Part shown: positions 1 to 6,878 of the stretch, one piece after another
How the letters are laid out: every line of letters starts with the position of its first letter
How positions within the stretch are numbered: position 1 is the stretch's first letter
NCBI GenBank assembly: GCA_015711875.1
Contig: JACVJG010000079.1
Span: forward strand, 1 to 9,110
Direction of reading: 5' to 3'
Length of the DNA: 9,110 bases
Source: Candidatus Solincola jinzensis
Lineage (GTDB): Bacteria; Actinomycetota; Geothermincolia; Geothermincolales; RBG-13-55-18
Made by a program: the position numbers and the translations under genes
Notes under the pieces: generated by a model
The model's database searches: none
What the model was told of the DNA's origin: nothing
Seen by the model: only the letters and a program-made list of their open reading frames with translations

Positions 1-3000
1 AGCACCTCCTCCATCTCCTCCGCCACCGCCGGCGCAGCCTCTTCCGCTGCTTCCGCGAGTATCTCCTCGGCGGCCTCTTCGGGCGCGGGGACCGCCTCCC
101 CGACAACCGCGGCGGCGGGTCTCATCCCTTCCCCCCAACCCAATAGCCTCAAAGCCTCACCCGCCGCAGCGCGAACCCCGCTATCCTCGTCCTCGAGCAC
201 ACGCAAGAGCGGCTCCACGGCGGCCGCGTCGCCCAGCTTTCCCAGCGCCCATGCCGCCTTTTCTCGCACCGCCGCCTCGGTGTCGCCAAGGGTGAGTATA
301 AGGGTATCCAATCCCCTGGGATCCCCTATCTCGCCGAGCCCCCAGGCGGCCTTCAGGCGGGTCTCCCCATCGCCGGTGAGCAGGGCATCGATAAGGGAAT
401 CCACCGCCACATCCCCCATGCCCGCCAAGCGGTCCCAGTTCCTTTCCGCTATAAGGTCTCGTATATCCTCCGCCTCCTCGGGCGGTGTCCATCCAAGTTT
501 TTCCAAAACAAGCAGGGCGACCCGGCGCACGTCCTCATCCGTGTCTTTCAACGCCTCCTCCAGTGGCCCCATTGCCCTCGCGTCGCCGATCTCCCCCAGG
601 GCCCATACCGCTTTCCGCCTCATTTCCGCGTCGTCGTCCTTTAGGGCTTCCGTTAAAGGTATAGTTGCCGCCTCGTCGCCTATGACCCCCAAAGCCCAAG
701 CTGCTCCACGGCGCACGGAACTGTCGCCATCCTTCAGAAGGGGTATCAAGGCACGGCATGCGCGCCTGTCCCTGATCACCCCCAATGCCCAGGCCGCACC
801 CCGTCTGTTCTCGGGATCCTGGTCCGCGAGGGCAGCGATGAGCTGATCGAGCGCCCGCACCCCCATGGCCGCCAGCCTCTCCCATTCCCCCAGGGCGATC
901 AGCCTGCGCGCCTCGTCGAACTCGCCTTGCTCCACGGTCACCGGGGTTTCCTCGGGGGCTGCTACGGCGATCTCCTCTACCTCTTCCTCCGCCGCGGGGG
1001 CTTCACCCGTCGGTATTTGTGGCGCCAGTTCCTCCATGGCCTTGATCACCGACGCCGCCACTTCCTCCGCAGCGGGGGCTTCTTCCGCCGCCTCGGCTAC
1101 CTCCGCGACGGCCGCGGGGGCTTCACCCGTCGGGATACCCTCAAACGGTACCTCAAGTGCCGGCGGAAGCTCCATAAGGAGGGGCGTATCCCCCATGGCG
1201 GTATCTACGCCCCCGGTCACTGGCTCCAATGTCATCTCGACGCTTGGTGGAGCTCCTACCTTCGACGGCTTCCATCCCAATCGGGCAAGGATGGAGGAAG
1301 CGAGCTGGCGCACTACTGCTTCCTCGTCATGCAGGGCTTGTTGCAGGGATTCCACGGCCGGCCTGCCTATCTTTTCCAGGGCATTAGCGACCCTGCCCCT
1401 GACCTTCTCGTCCTCGTCCCGCAAGGCCTTGATGAGGGGGGCTATAGCGCGGATATCCCTTATCTCCCCCAGCACGCGCGCCGCCTCACGCCGCAGATCA
1501 GGGTCGCGGGAGCCCAGTGCCTCCACCAGGGAATCCACAGCGGAACTCCCTATTTTCTTCAAGGCTCCGGCGGCGTTCACCCTCACGTCGCGCTCCGGGT
1601 CGCCGAGGCTCTTCACCAGTGCGCCGATAGCTCTGCCGCTTCCCAGCACCCCCAGCGCCCAAGCCGACCTGCTTCTTATCTCTTTATCTTTATGTCCCAA
1701 AGCCTGCATTAGCGGCTCGACCGCATCCTCGCCCAGCTCCGTTACCTTGTTCCACTCGCGTCTCTCGATGTAATATGCCGCCTTTTCCTCTCCTTCACTG
1801 GCTCTCGCCTCGGCTCCGGTGGGAACATCGATCCCAAACTCCACTCCCTCCGCTCTCTTTTCCGCCCCCGAGAGCGCCAGCGCATCCGCTGCCTGCGTGA
1901 TCCCTTCCTCTATTTCCGCTGGTGCCTCCTCCAACAAAGCGGCCTCGGGGCTTTCCTCCGCCTTCCTCGATCCCAGGTTGGCGATAATCTGCTCCACCGC
2001 CTCACGGATATCCTCTTCGGCCAAAGCTTCGTTAAGCGCCTCCAGAGCTGCTTCCCCCATCTCCGCCAATGCCCAGGAGGCCCCCCGCCGCACCTCCTCA
2101 TCCTCGTCTTTCAGGGCGGCTATAAGGGGTTTTATCGCCTTCGGTGACCCGATGACGCCAAGCGCCCAGGCGGACCCCCGGCGCACCAGTACTTCCCCGC
2201 CTGAGAGCTCGCGGAGTAGCGGCTCCACGGCGTCCTCACCCAGTCTGCCCAGTGCCCAAGCGGCCACGCGCCTTACGTCGTCGTCCTCGTCCCTAAGGGA
2301 GGAGATAAGGGGCTCCACGACATCCGCGCCTCCGATCTCTCCCAGCGCGAGAGCGGCGTTTCTACGCACGAACCAGTCATTGTTCTCCAGCGCGCGCAGA
2401 AGAGCTCCCATCGTTCCAGCGTCGCCGTACTCCTTGAGCAGAAGGACCGCCTCTCGCCGCACGTCCTCGTCCTCGTCATCGAGGAATGACACGAGCGCTT
2501 CCGGCGATACGCCACCCTTCTCCCTGAGTGCCGTCGCTGCCTGTTTCCTCGCCTCCCAGCCCTCGCCTTTAAGTGCCTTGAGAAGCGGTCGCAAGGCATC
2601 CTCGCCCAAGCTGGAGATCTCATCCCAGCGACGGTTAGCGATAAAGAACTCTATCTTTTCGGAGCGGTCCTCCGGGTGCCAGCCGAGCTTTCCCAGCACC
2701 AGGGCAGCGATTCTGCGCAGCCCCTCGTCTCCTTCCCGGAGATATCTGCGCAGGCCGTAAACCGCCTTCTTGCTGCCGATCCCGACCAGCGCCGCCCCTA
2801 TGTCCCGCCGCAGACTCTCATCCGCGTACCTCATGGCGCCCAGCAGTGCGTCGACAGCCGATTCGTCTTTTATGATCCCCAACGCCAGAGCCGCATCCCG
2901 TCGGGTTTCGGGATCCTCTTCCGAGAGGGAGTTGATGAGCATCTTGACCGCCGAGGGGCCTATCTTCTCCAGGGCCCACGCGGCTCCCCAGCGCACGTTA

Positions 3001-3461
3001 TCGTCCTCGTCCCTCAGCGCCTGCACCAGTGGCCTGACCGCCCTGATGTCGCCGATGGACCCGAGTACCAGAGCCACCTTCGTTTTAGCCTCGCCCTTTT
3101 CCGTTTTCAAGGCCTGGATGAGCGAATCCACCACCGGCTTCCCGATCTTCTCCAGGGCCCACGCGGCCTTCCATCGCACGTCGCCGTCCTCGTCGTTCAG
3201 CACCTGTATGAGGGGTCGGGCTGCAGGCTTGCCGATCTCGCCCAACGCCCACGCGGCTCCCCAACGCACGTCCTCATCCTCGTCATGCAGGGCTTCCACC
3301 AGCGCCGCGACGGCGCGCGCCCGTTTCAGTTTGCCCAGGGCCAAGGCGGCGTTAATGCGCAGGTTGACGTTATCGTTCTTTAAGGCATGGATAAGGCCGT
3401 TGACGTCTCTCTTGGCCTCCATTTTCTCGATGTTCGGCTTTCCGAATCTCGATTTCGACAT
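1..3461 (-). CDS. Giant multi-block HEAT-repeat (PBS-lyase HEAT-like) scaffold protein, C-terminus beyond the window
   Basis: Open without a stop for about 1153 codons from ATG 3461-3459 to the left edge. Reading the minus strand gives about 27 HEAT-like units of ~30 residues with signatures such as DEDEDVRWGAAWALGEIG. They fall into five blocks: residues ~18-261 (8 units), ~280-495 (7), ~571-730 (5), ~861-991 (4) and ~1010-1109 (3). Acidic Ala/Glu/Pro-rich linkers lie at ~496-560, ~735-840 and ~1110 onward. Four blocks end in Leu-Gly-Trp (Trp261, 730, 991, 1109) and blocks 2-5 open with an Arg/Glu-x-Trp helix (Trp279, 570, 860, 1009). HEAT solenoids bind proteins; no catalytic motif, signal peptide or membrane segment is seen, so a cytoplasmic scaffold is inferred. 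A TTG at 3476-3474 has a better-placed Shine-Dalgarno and may be the true start, adding five residues. The plus-strand open frames across it are shadows. The partner is unknown. Confidence 0.93.
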   Translation of the reverse strand, partial: MSKSRFGKPNIEKMEAKRDVNGLIHALKNDNVNLRINAALALGKLKRARAVAALVEALHDEDEDVRWGAAWALGEIGKPAARPLIQVLNDEDGDVRWKAAWALEKIGKPVVDSLIQALKTEKGEAKTKVALVLGSIGDIRAVRPLVQALRDEDDNVRWGAAWALEKIGPSAVKMLINSLSEEDPETRRDAALALGIIKDESAVDALLGAMRYADESLRRDIGAALVGIGSKKAVYGLRRYLREGDEGLRRIAALVLGKLGWHPEDRSEKIEFFIANRRWDEISSLGEDALRPLLKALKGEGWEARKQAATALREKGGVSPEALVSFLDDEDEDVRREAVLLLKEYGDAGTMGALLRALENNDWFVRRNAALALGEIGGADVVEPLISSLRDEDDDVRRVAAWALGRLGEDAVEPLLRELSGGEVLVRRGSAWALGVIGSPKAIKPLIAALKDEDEEVRRGASWALAEMGEAALEALNEALAEEDIREAVEQIIANLGSRKAEESPEAALLEEAPAEIEEGITQAADALALSGAEKRAEGVEFGIDVPTGAEARASEGEEKAAYYIERREWNKVTELGEDAVEPLMQALGHKDKEIRSRSAWALGVLGSGRAIGALVKSLGDPERDVRVNAAGALKKIGSSAVDSLVEALGSRDPDLRREAARVLGEIRDIRAIAPLIKALRDEDEKVRGRVANALEKIGRPAVESLQQALHDEEAVVRQLASSILARLGWKPSKVGAPPSVEMTLEPVTGGVDTAMGDTPLLMELPPALEVPFEGIPTGEAPAAVAEVAEAAEEAPAAEEVAASVIKAMEELAPQIPTGEAPAAEEEVEEIAVAAPEETPVTVEQGEFDEARRLIALGEWERLAAMGVRALDQLIAALADQDPENRRGAAWALGVIRDRRACRALIPLLKDGDSSVRRGAAWALGVIGDEAATIPLTEALKDDDAEMRRKAVWALGEIGDARAMGPLEEALKDTDEDVRRVALLVLEKLGWTPPEEAEDIRDLIAERNWDRLAGMGDVAVDSLIDALLTGDGETRLKAAWGLGEIGDPRGLDTLILTLGDTEAAVREKAAWALGKLGDAAAVEPLLRVLEDEDSGVRAAAGEALRLLGWGEGMRPAAAVVGEAVPAPEEAAEEILAEAAEEAAPAVAEEMEEV
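991..1133 (-). repeat. 23-bp direct repeat pair inside the second acidic linker of the HEAT protein
   Basis: An identical 23-bp stretch occurs at 991-1013 and 1111-1133, exactly 120 bp (40 codons) apart and in the same frame. Both copies encode P-T-G-E-A-P-A-A on the minus strand. A third, partial relative lies near 1069-1083. This looks like internal duplication in a low-complexity Ala/Glu/Pro linker. Confidence 0.8.
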
Positions 3462-3483
3462 CCTGAAGGCGCCCAACTGTGCT

Positions 3484-3489
3484 CTCCCC
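3484..3489 (-). promoter_or_regulatory. Shine-Dalgarno-like GGGGAG favouring a TTG start for the HEAT gene
   Basis: On the minus strand GGGGAG ends 7 nt before the in-frame TTG at 3476-3474, a normal spacing, but 22 nt before the ATG at 3461, which is too far. No other purine-rich site lies directly before that ATG. The TTG start would give an N-terminus of M-G-A-F-R-M-S-K. The choice between them is not settled by the sequence. Confidence 0.45.
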
Positions 3490-3584
3490 TCTTCCTCACG
3501 CCGCCGTGGAGTCCGCGAGGCCCGCGAACCGACCGGCATACCTCCTCACAAGCCTGAAACTGCGCATGTCGATTCCGGCTAGAG

Positions 3585-3678
3585 TTGACAAACCCCAGAG
3601 TGTGATTCGGGCGTTTTTGCAGTTAAAACGCCGATTACGCATTTATACTACTCTCTATTATATATTCAGTCATGTCAA
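3585..3678. promoter_or_regulatory. AT-rich divergent promoter island with an 8-bp palindrome
   Basis: This stretch is clearly more AT-rich than its surroundings. It holds a plus-strand TTGACA (3585-3590), a minus-strand TTGACA (3678-3673), a perfect minus-strand TATAAT (3662-3657) and a plus-strand TATACT (3644-3649). None of these pair at the usual 16-18 bp: the minus-strand pair is only 10 bp apart. An inverted repeat, GGCGTTTT (3610-3617) and AAAACGCC (3625-3632) with a 7-nt loop, has no T-tract on either side and is operator-like rather than a terminator. It probably serves the HEAT gene, divIVA or both; the exact promoters are not resolved. Confidence 0.4.
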
Positions 3679-3776
3679 GCCTGGCAGCCATGAGCCTAAC
3701 ATGCCGATGGGGGATGATATGAGGGCTTCGAGTGCGAGGCGAACGAAGGAAGACGTAGCGGAAGGGTAGAAATAGG

Positions 3777-3843
3777 TTTTAGCTTGGTTTCATCGCGAGG
3801 CCGGCTGTTCATCTCGGCCGCAGTATCGCAAACAAGCTTAAAA
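3777..3843 (+). promoter_or_regulatory. Long imperfect stem-loop upstream of divIVA
   Basis: About 22 base pairs can be nested over 67 nt. The outer stem is TTTTAGCTTG (3777-3786) with CAAGCT plus AAAA (3833-3843), with one bulged T at 3839. Then TTT 3788-3790 pairs with AAA 3830-3832, GCGA 3795-3798 with TCGC 3826-3829, and GGCCG 3799-3803 with CGGCC 3815-3819, leaving an 11-nt loop. No T-tract follows on either strand, so it is not a standard terminator. It ends six bases before a candidate -10 box and could be an operator, an RNA leader structure or a small RNA. Its function is not known. Confidence 0.4.
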
Positions 3844-3845
3844 GT

Positions 3846-3854
3846 TGGTATAGT
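3846..3854 (+). promoter_or_regulatory. Candidate extended -10 promoter for divIVA
   Basis: TGG followed by TATAGT (3849-3854) fits an extended -10 element (TGn-TATAAT with one mismatch). No good -35 is visible 16-18 bp upstream. Transcription from here would give a leader of roughly 85-90 nt before the ATG at 3948. Confidence 0.35.
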
Positions 3855-3932
3855 GGCAGAAAAACGCGGGAGGCTATAGAATCTGTGAGTGAGGCGGAGA
3901 GGCTGCCCGCAGTGTGGCTTGGGCTTGAACTG

Positions 3933-3940
3933 AAGGAGGA
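3933..3940 (+). promoter_or_regulatory. Strong ribosome binding site that sets the divIVA start
   Basis: AAGGAGGA ends 7 nt before the ATG at 3948, which is ideal spacing. It ends only 1 nt before the in-frame ATG at 3942, which is too close, and it lies inside the frame opened by GTG 3885. This selects 3948. Confidence 0.85.
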
Positions 3941-3947
3941 GATGGCA

Positions 3948-4607
3948 ATGGCGATAAGCCCGATGGACATCCATCTTAAGGAGTTCGGCACCGTGGGCTC
4001 CGGGGTCTACGACAAGGAAGAAGTCGATGCCTTTCTGGACGTTATCGCCGATGACTTGGAGAAGTTGCTGAACAGGAACAAGCAGTTAGAAGAGGCCGTG
4101 GCCAGCATGGAGCGCAAGGTCGCCCAGTTCGATGAGATGCAGAAGACCCTGGAGACGGCATTGATGAACGCCCAGAAAAGCGCGGGCAATATCCTTCAGG
4201 AGGCGCGCAGCCAGGCTGCCGCGATCATCAAGAAAGCACAGGAAAGAAGCGACCGCATCCTGGAGGACCTCGAGCGCGAGAAAAGCCATATCCTCACCTC
4301 TTTCTCGGCCATAAGGGATCAGATCGTGCAACAGATAGCACCGATGAGAGAGCTGCTCCTGAAAAGCCAGAGCTTGCTCATAGAGTACGAGGAGTACGCA
4401 ACCAAGGCTGACCTGGCCGCGGCCGCGGAATCCTCCGAGGCCCAAAAGGAATCGCCGCAGGAGAAACCGGCGGCTGAAGCTGTGGTGGAAGAGGAAAAGC
4501 CCTTGGCCACGGCGGAAGCGGAAGCAGCCCCGCCGGACACTTCCGCCGCCGAGGAGACCGCCGCCGAGCCCTCTCCAGAGGAAAAGGGCAAGTACGTCTG
4601 GGAATAG
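3948..4607 (+). CDS. DivIVA-domain coiled-coil protein
   Basis: 219 residues. Residues 1-45 match the DivIVA membrane-binding head: MAISPMDIHLKEF, then GVYDKEEVDAFLDVI. Family knowledge: this head binds curved membrane at poles or septa. Residues ~35-75 and ~85-150 are heptad-like, Lys/Glu-rich coiled coil, with an Ala-rich segment between (about 78-95). Residues ~155-210 are a low-complexity Ala/Glu/Pro tail, ending in K-G-K-Y-V-W-E. There is no signal peptide or transmembrane segment, as expected. In Actinomycetota such proteins (Wag31/SepIVA type) organise polar growth or septation by recruiting wall enzymes; which one this is cannot be told from the sequence. ATG 3948 is chosen over GTG 3885 and ATG 3942 because of ribosome-site spacing and because DivIVA proteins begin just before this motif. 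It is followed by its own terminator, so it is probably monocistronic. It is transcribed away from the HEAT gene. Confidence 0.9.
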   Translation: MAISPMDIHLKEFGTVGSGVYDKEEVDAFLDVIADDLEKLLNRNKQLEEAVASMERKVAQFDEMQKTLETALMNAQKSAGNILQEARSQAAAIIKKAQERSDRILEDLEREKSHILTSFSAIRDQIVQQIAPMRELLLKSQSLLIEYEEYATKADLAAAAESSEAQKESPQEKPAAEAVVEEEKPLATAEAEAAPPDTSAAEETAAEPSPEEKGKYVWE

Positions 4608-4621
4608 TAACTCGCTTATAG

Positions 4622-4653
4622 AGGCGGGCGCGTTTTTAGCGCCCGCCTTTTCT
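4622..4653 (+). terminator. Intrinsic terminator after divIVA
   Basis: A perfect 10-bp GC-rich stem, AGGCGGGCGC (4622-4631) with GCGCCCGCCT (4639-4648), encloses a 7-nt loop and is followed by a T-rich tail (TTT TCTCTT, 4649 onward). It lies 14 nt after the divIVA stop. It points to the plus strand only. Confidence 0.93.
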
Positions 4654-4904
4654 CTTAACCGCCCTTTCTCAATCCTGAGCCAGATGGAGAAGGGGCGTAG
4701 AATCCCGGGCATCTGGGGCAGCGGCACGGAAAAACCTGAGCCCCGCTCAAGGATTGGCGCAGTGGGGATGGCGCAGCCGTCCGCTTTCCACCTCATGCAG
4801 GACATGCTGTTTCCTGAGGAGCAAAGCGGCTTCCTGCCGGGCCCGCAAATAGGGCTGGAAACCCCTCCCGCCATCACGCGGCGGATGCCGTCCCAAGGTC
4901 TTTG

Positions 4905-4926
4905 TCTACATCTATGCGGATGTAGA
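4905..4926. other. Perfect 8-bp hairpin, function unknown
   Basis: TCTACATC (4905-4912) and GATGTAGA (4919-4926) flank a 6-nt loop. G-U pairs could extend it outward by two or three pairs. It is not GC-rich and no T-tract follows, so it is not a normal terminator. An operator or transcript-end structure are both possible. Confidence 0.4.
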
Positions 4927-5080
4927 TGGGATCTTCTGCCTCTCTTCCCCGTGCCCGCGTCGGTTGGCTGACCTAAGTCACTCAATCCGTATCGCCGTAC
5001 CGTGACGCGTCGGGTATGATGTTGGAGGAGCGGCTGATCCGCAAGCCCGTTCCGTTCGTCTCTCGCGGGGTTGGATGAAC

Positions 5081-5100
5081 GGCCGCCATGGAGAGCGGCC
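5081..5100 (+). promoter_or_regulatory. GC-rich hairpin in the leader of the deacetylase gene
   Basis: GGCCGC (5081-5086) and GCGGCC (5095-5100) form a perfect 6-bp stem with an 8-nt loop, ending 15 nt before the GGGAGGG ribosome site at 5116-5122. It could affect translation or be a protein-binding palindrome. Confidence 0.35.
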
Positions 5101-5131
5101 TGGCGGGCAAGGCATGGGAGGGTGCTTTGAG

Positions 5132-5953
5132 ATGAACGCCAGCAAAACACCGGCGATATTCCTCGCTCTCTCTTGCGCCCTCGCGTTTTTCTGCGCAGGC
5201 TGCTGCATGGCGGGCGGCAGGACGGCGGAGCCCGAGCCGACCTCATCGGGAGGGGAGCGCGTAGGGTGCTTGCCAGAGGCAGCGGAGTCCGGCCACGCTG
5301 GCGCTTTGGAATCCAGCCTGGCGTTGCCCCAGGTACCGTCCTTCGACCCTGAAAAGCCCCTGGTGATCGAGCGGGGAAACAACGCCAGAAAGGAAGTGGC
5401 TCTCACCATAGACGATGGATGGAACAAAGATGACCGCATACTGGACCTCCTGGAAAAGCAGGGTATCCGCTGCACGGTTTTCGTGATCGGAGGAAGGGGC
5501 GTAGGAGAGTCAAACCAGGAGTGGATAAAAAGGATGGACCATGACGGATTCGAGGTATGCACCCATACCTACAGCCACTACAAGCTGACCGACCATCCCG
5601 TGCAGTGGATCCTCGAGGATATAAGAAGGGGACAGGACGTCATCGCCTCCGTGACCGGGAAAAGGTATCCCTACATGCGGCCGCCAGGCGGATTCGTGAA
5701 CGAAGCCGTGCGCTCGGCGGCGGCGCATTGCGGCTGCCATATCGTGATGTGGAGCAACGAGTTCGGGGACATCTCGCCGCAGATGACGGCGGAGGGAGAA
5801 GCGAACGCGGTGTTGTCGCGGCTGCGTAACGGGGATATCATCCTCTGCCATTTCGGCGGATACCACACTTATGACGCTCTCAAACTCCTCATTCCCGAGA
5901 TAAAGAACCGCGGTTATCGCTTCGTGACCTTGAGCGAACTCCTGGCGCCCTGA
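5132..5953 (+). CDS. Polysaccharide deacetylase (NodB domain), putative lipoprotein
   Basis: 273 residues. Family role: metal-dependent removal of N- or O-acetyl groups from a polysaccharide or peptidoglycan outside the cytoplasm (carbohydrate esterase family 4). Visible NodB motifs: TIDDGW with Asp94/Asp95, the metal-binding H-T-Y-S-H (His145, His149), RPPGG from Arg183, and L-C-H-F with His240. The N-terminus has Lys5, a hydrophobic stretch (8-22) and C-A-G-C ending at Cys24, a near-lipobox. It is therefore probably a lipoprotein, with a plain signal anchor as the alternative. A low-complexity spacer (~25-75) precedes the ~200-residue domain. Start ATG 5132 is chosen because GGGAGGG at 5116-5122 is 9 nt upstream; the earlier in-frame ATG 5075 would put extra charged residues before the signal. 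The substrate is not determined. Convergent with the next gene, 46 bp apart, with no clear terminator between. Confidence 0.92.
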   Translation: MNASKTPAIFLALSCALAFFCAGCCMAGGRTAEPEPTSSGGERVGCLPEAAESGHAGALESSLALPQVPSFDPEKPLVIERGNNARKEVALTIDDGWNKDDRILDLLEKQGIRCTVFVIGGRGVGESNQEWIKRMDHDGFEVCTHTYSHYKLTDHPVQWILEDIRRGQDVIASVTGKRYPYMRPPGGFVNEAVRSAAAHCGCHIVMWSNEFGDISPQMTAEGEANAVLSRLRNGDIILCHFGGYHTYDALKLLIPEIKNRGYRFVTLSELLAP

Positions 5954-5999
5954 GCGCCTGGCGACCATGCGTGGTTTTCCCGGCTCATCCAGGGCCGGA

Positions 6000-6836
6000 T
6001 CACAGCAGCTTCAGGAAGAGCCTTACCGAGCGCGCGAGCATGGCGTCACTCACCCTGCGGCTGGCGCGGTGAATCCAGTCTCCCAAGTAGGTCTCGGGAC
6101 ATATCTGCACCACGCCTCTGTTCCTCTCCACCGCCTTGACCACCGCCTCCGCCACGCGGTCCGGGGTGTAACCGCGGCGGCGGTACATGCGCACTATCCT
6201 CTCCCTCAGCTCGTCCGGCGAGGAGCGTTCTGTCGCGGAGCACAGCCTGGCTGAGCCGGTTATGGGGGTGTCGACGATGCCCGGGCATATCACCGAGACG
6301 CCGATGCCATGCAAAGAAGCCTCCGCGCGCAGCGTCTCGGAAAACCCCACCACGGCGTATTTCGTGCAGCAATATGCGGTCATGAGCGGCAACGGCGCCA
6401 GCCCCGCACCCGAGGCCGTATTCACTATATGTCCCCCGCCCCCTTGCCCTATCATGCGGGGGTAAAAGGACCGGCACCCGTTGATGACCCCCCAGAGGTT
6501 TACGTCCAAGATCCACCGCCAGTCCTCGAGGGAGATGTCCTCGAAGCGGCCTCCCAGCCCGACCCCGGCGTTGTTGTAGAGCACGTCCACGCGACCCATG
6601 CGGCGGTAGACCTCGTCGCACCAGCGCTCCACCTGCTCCGCGTCCGAGACGTCCACCACCCGGGAGCGCACCTCAACCCCCAGGCGCCCAAGCTCACATC
6701 CCAGGGAATCCAGACCACGCTCGTCAACGTCGGCGACGGCCAGCCGCGCCCCGCGGCGCGCGAAGGCCAGCGCGGTCTCCCTCCCTATGCCGCTCGCCGC
6801 CCCTGTGATCGCGACCACCTTTCCCCGGAAATCCAT
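6000..6836 (-). CDS. Short-chain dehydrogenase/reductase (classical SDR)
   Basis: 278 residues, slightly longer than the usual ~250 through a C-terminal extension. It is a cytoplasmic NAD(P)-dependent oxidoreductase with a Rossmann fold. Motifs seen: TGAASGIG (11-18) for the cofactor, Asp36 at the end of the second strand (favours NAD(H) over NADP(H)), Asp62 in V-D-V-S, NNAG (88-91), catalytic Asn113, Ser142, Tyr155 and Lys159 (Y-C-C-T-K), and PG at 185-186. The set is complete, so it should be active. The tail (~200-278), with an R-R-R-G-Y-T-P-D-R-V-A-E helix and a hydrophobic end (R-L-F-L-K-L-L), resembles SDRs acting on lipids or hydrophobic alcohols/ketones, but the substrate cannot be read from sequence. 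GGGGGTGAG lies upstream of ATG 6836 on the minus strand. It stands alone, convergent with the deacetylase. Confidence 0.95.
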   Translation of the reverse strand: MDFRGKVVAITGAASGIGRETALAFARRGARLAVADVDERGLDSLGCELGRLGVEVRSRVVDVSDAEQVERWCDEVYRRMGRVDVLYNNAGVGLGGRFEDISLEDWRWILDVNLWGVINGCRSFYPRMIGQGGGGHIVNTASGAGLAPLPLMTAYCCTKYAVVGFSETLRAEASLHGIGVSVICPGIVDTPITGSARLCSATERSSPDELRERIVRMYRRRGYTPDRVAEAVVKAVERNRGVVQICPETYLGDWIHRASRRVSDAMLARSVRLFLKLL

Positions 6837-6878
6837 GTTCTCACCCCCGCTATGTCACCGGCTCACGCAACCCTTATC

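Larger units (their letters stand above)
4654..5131. other. Non-coding region between divIVA and the deacetylase gene
   Basis: No convincing gene is seen in these 478 bases. A 95-codon plus-strand open frame (4684-4971) has no ribosome site and no recognisable family. The region holds a perfect hairpin at 4905-4926, a TATGAT -10-like box at 5015-5020 without a matching -35, and a second perfect hairpin at 5081-5100 in the likely leader of the deacetylase. I recognise no known riboswitch. Confidence 0.6.

Noticed and set aside
280..3582. Several long plus-strand open frames (188-313 codons) rich in Ser, Ala and Arg across the first 3.5 kb
   Set aside because: They are antisense shadows of the HEAT gene, caused by GC-rich codon bias. 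Their translations are low-complexity, while the minus-strand frame gives textbook HEAT repeats throughout.
4684..4971. 95-codon plus-strand open frame between divIVA and the deacetylase
   Set aside because: No ribosome site precedes it, composition is atypical for a folded protein, and no motif is recognised. A real small gene cannot be fully excluded.
4086..5246. 386-codon minus-strand open frame
   Set aside because: It runs antisense through divIVA, its terminator and the start of the deacetylase gene, with an Arg/Pro/Gly-rich translation and no family likeness.
5980..5998. CCGGC/GCCGG inverted repeat between the convergent deacetylase and SDR genes, as a terminator
   Set aside because: The stem is only 5 bp and has no T-tract on either strand.
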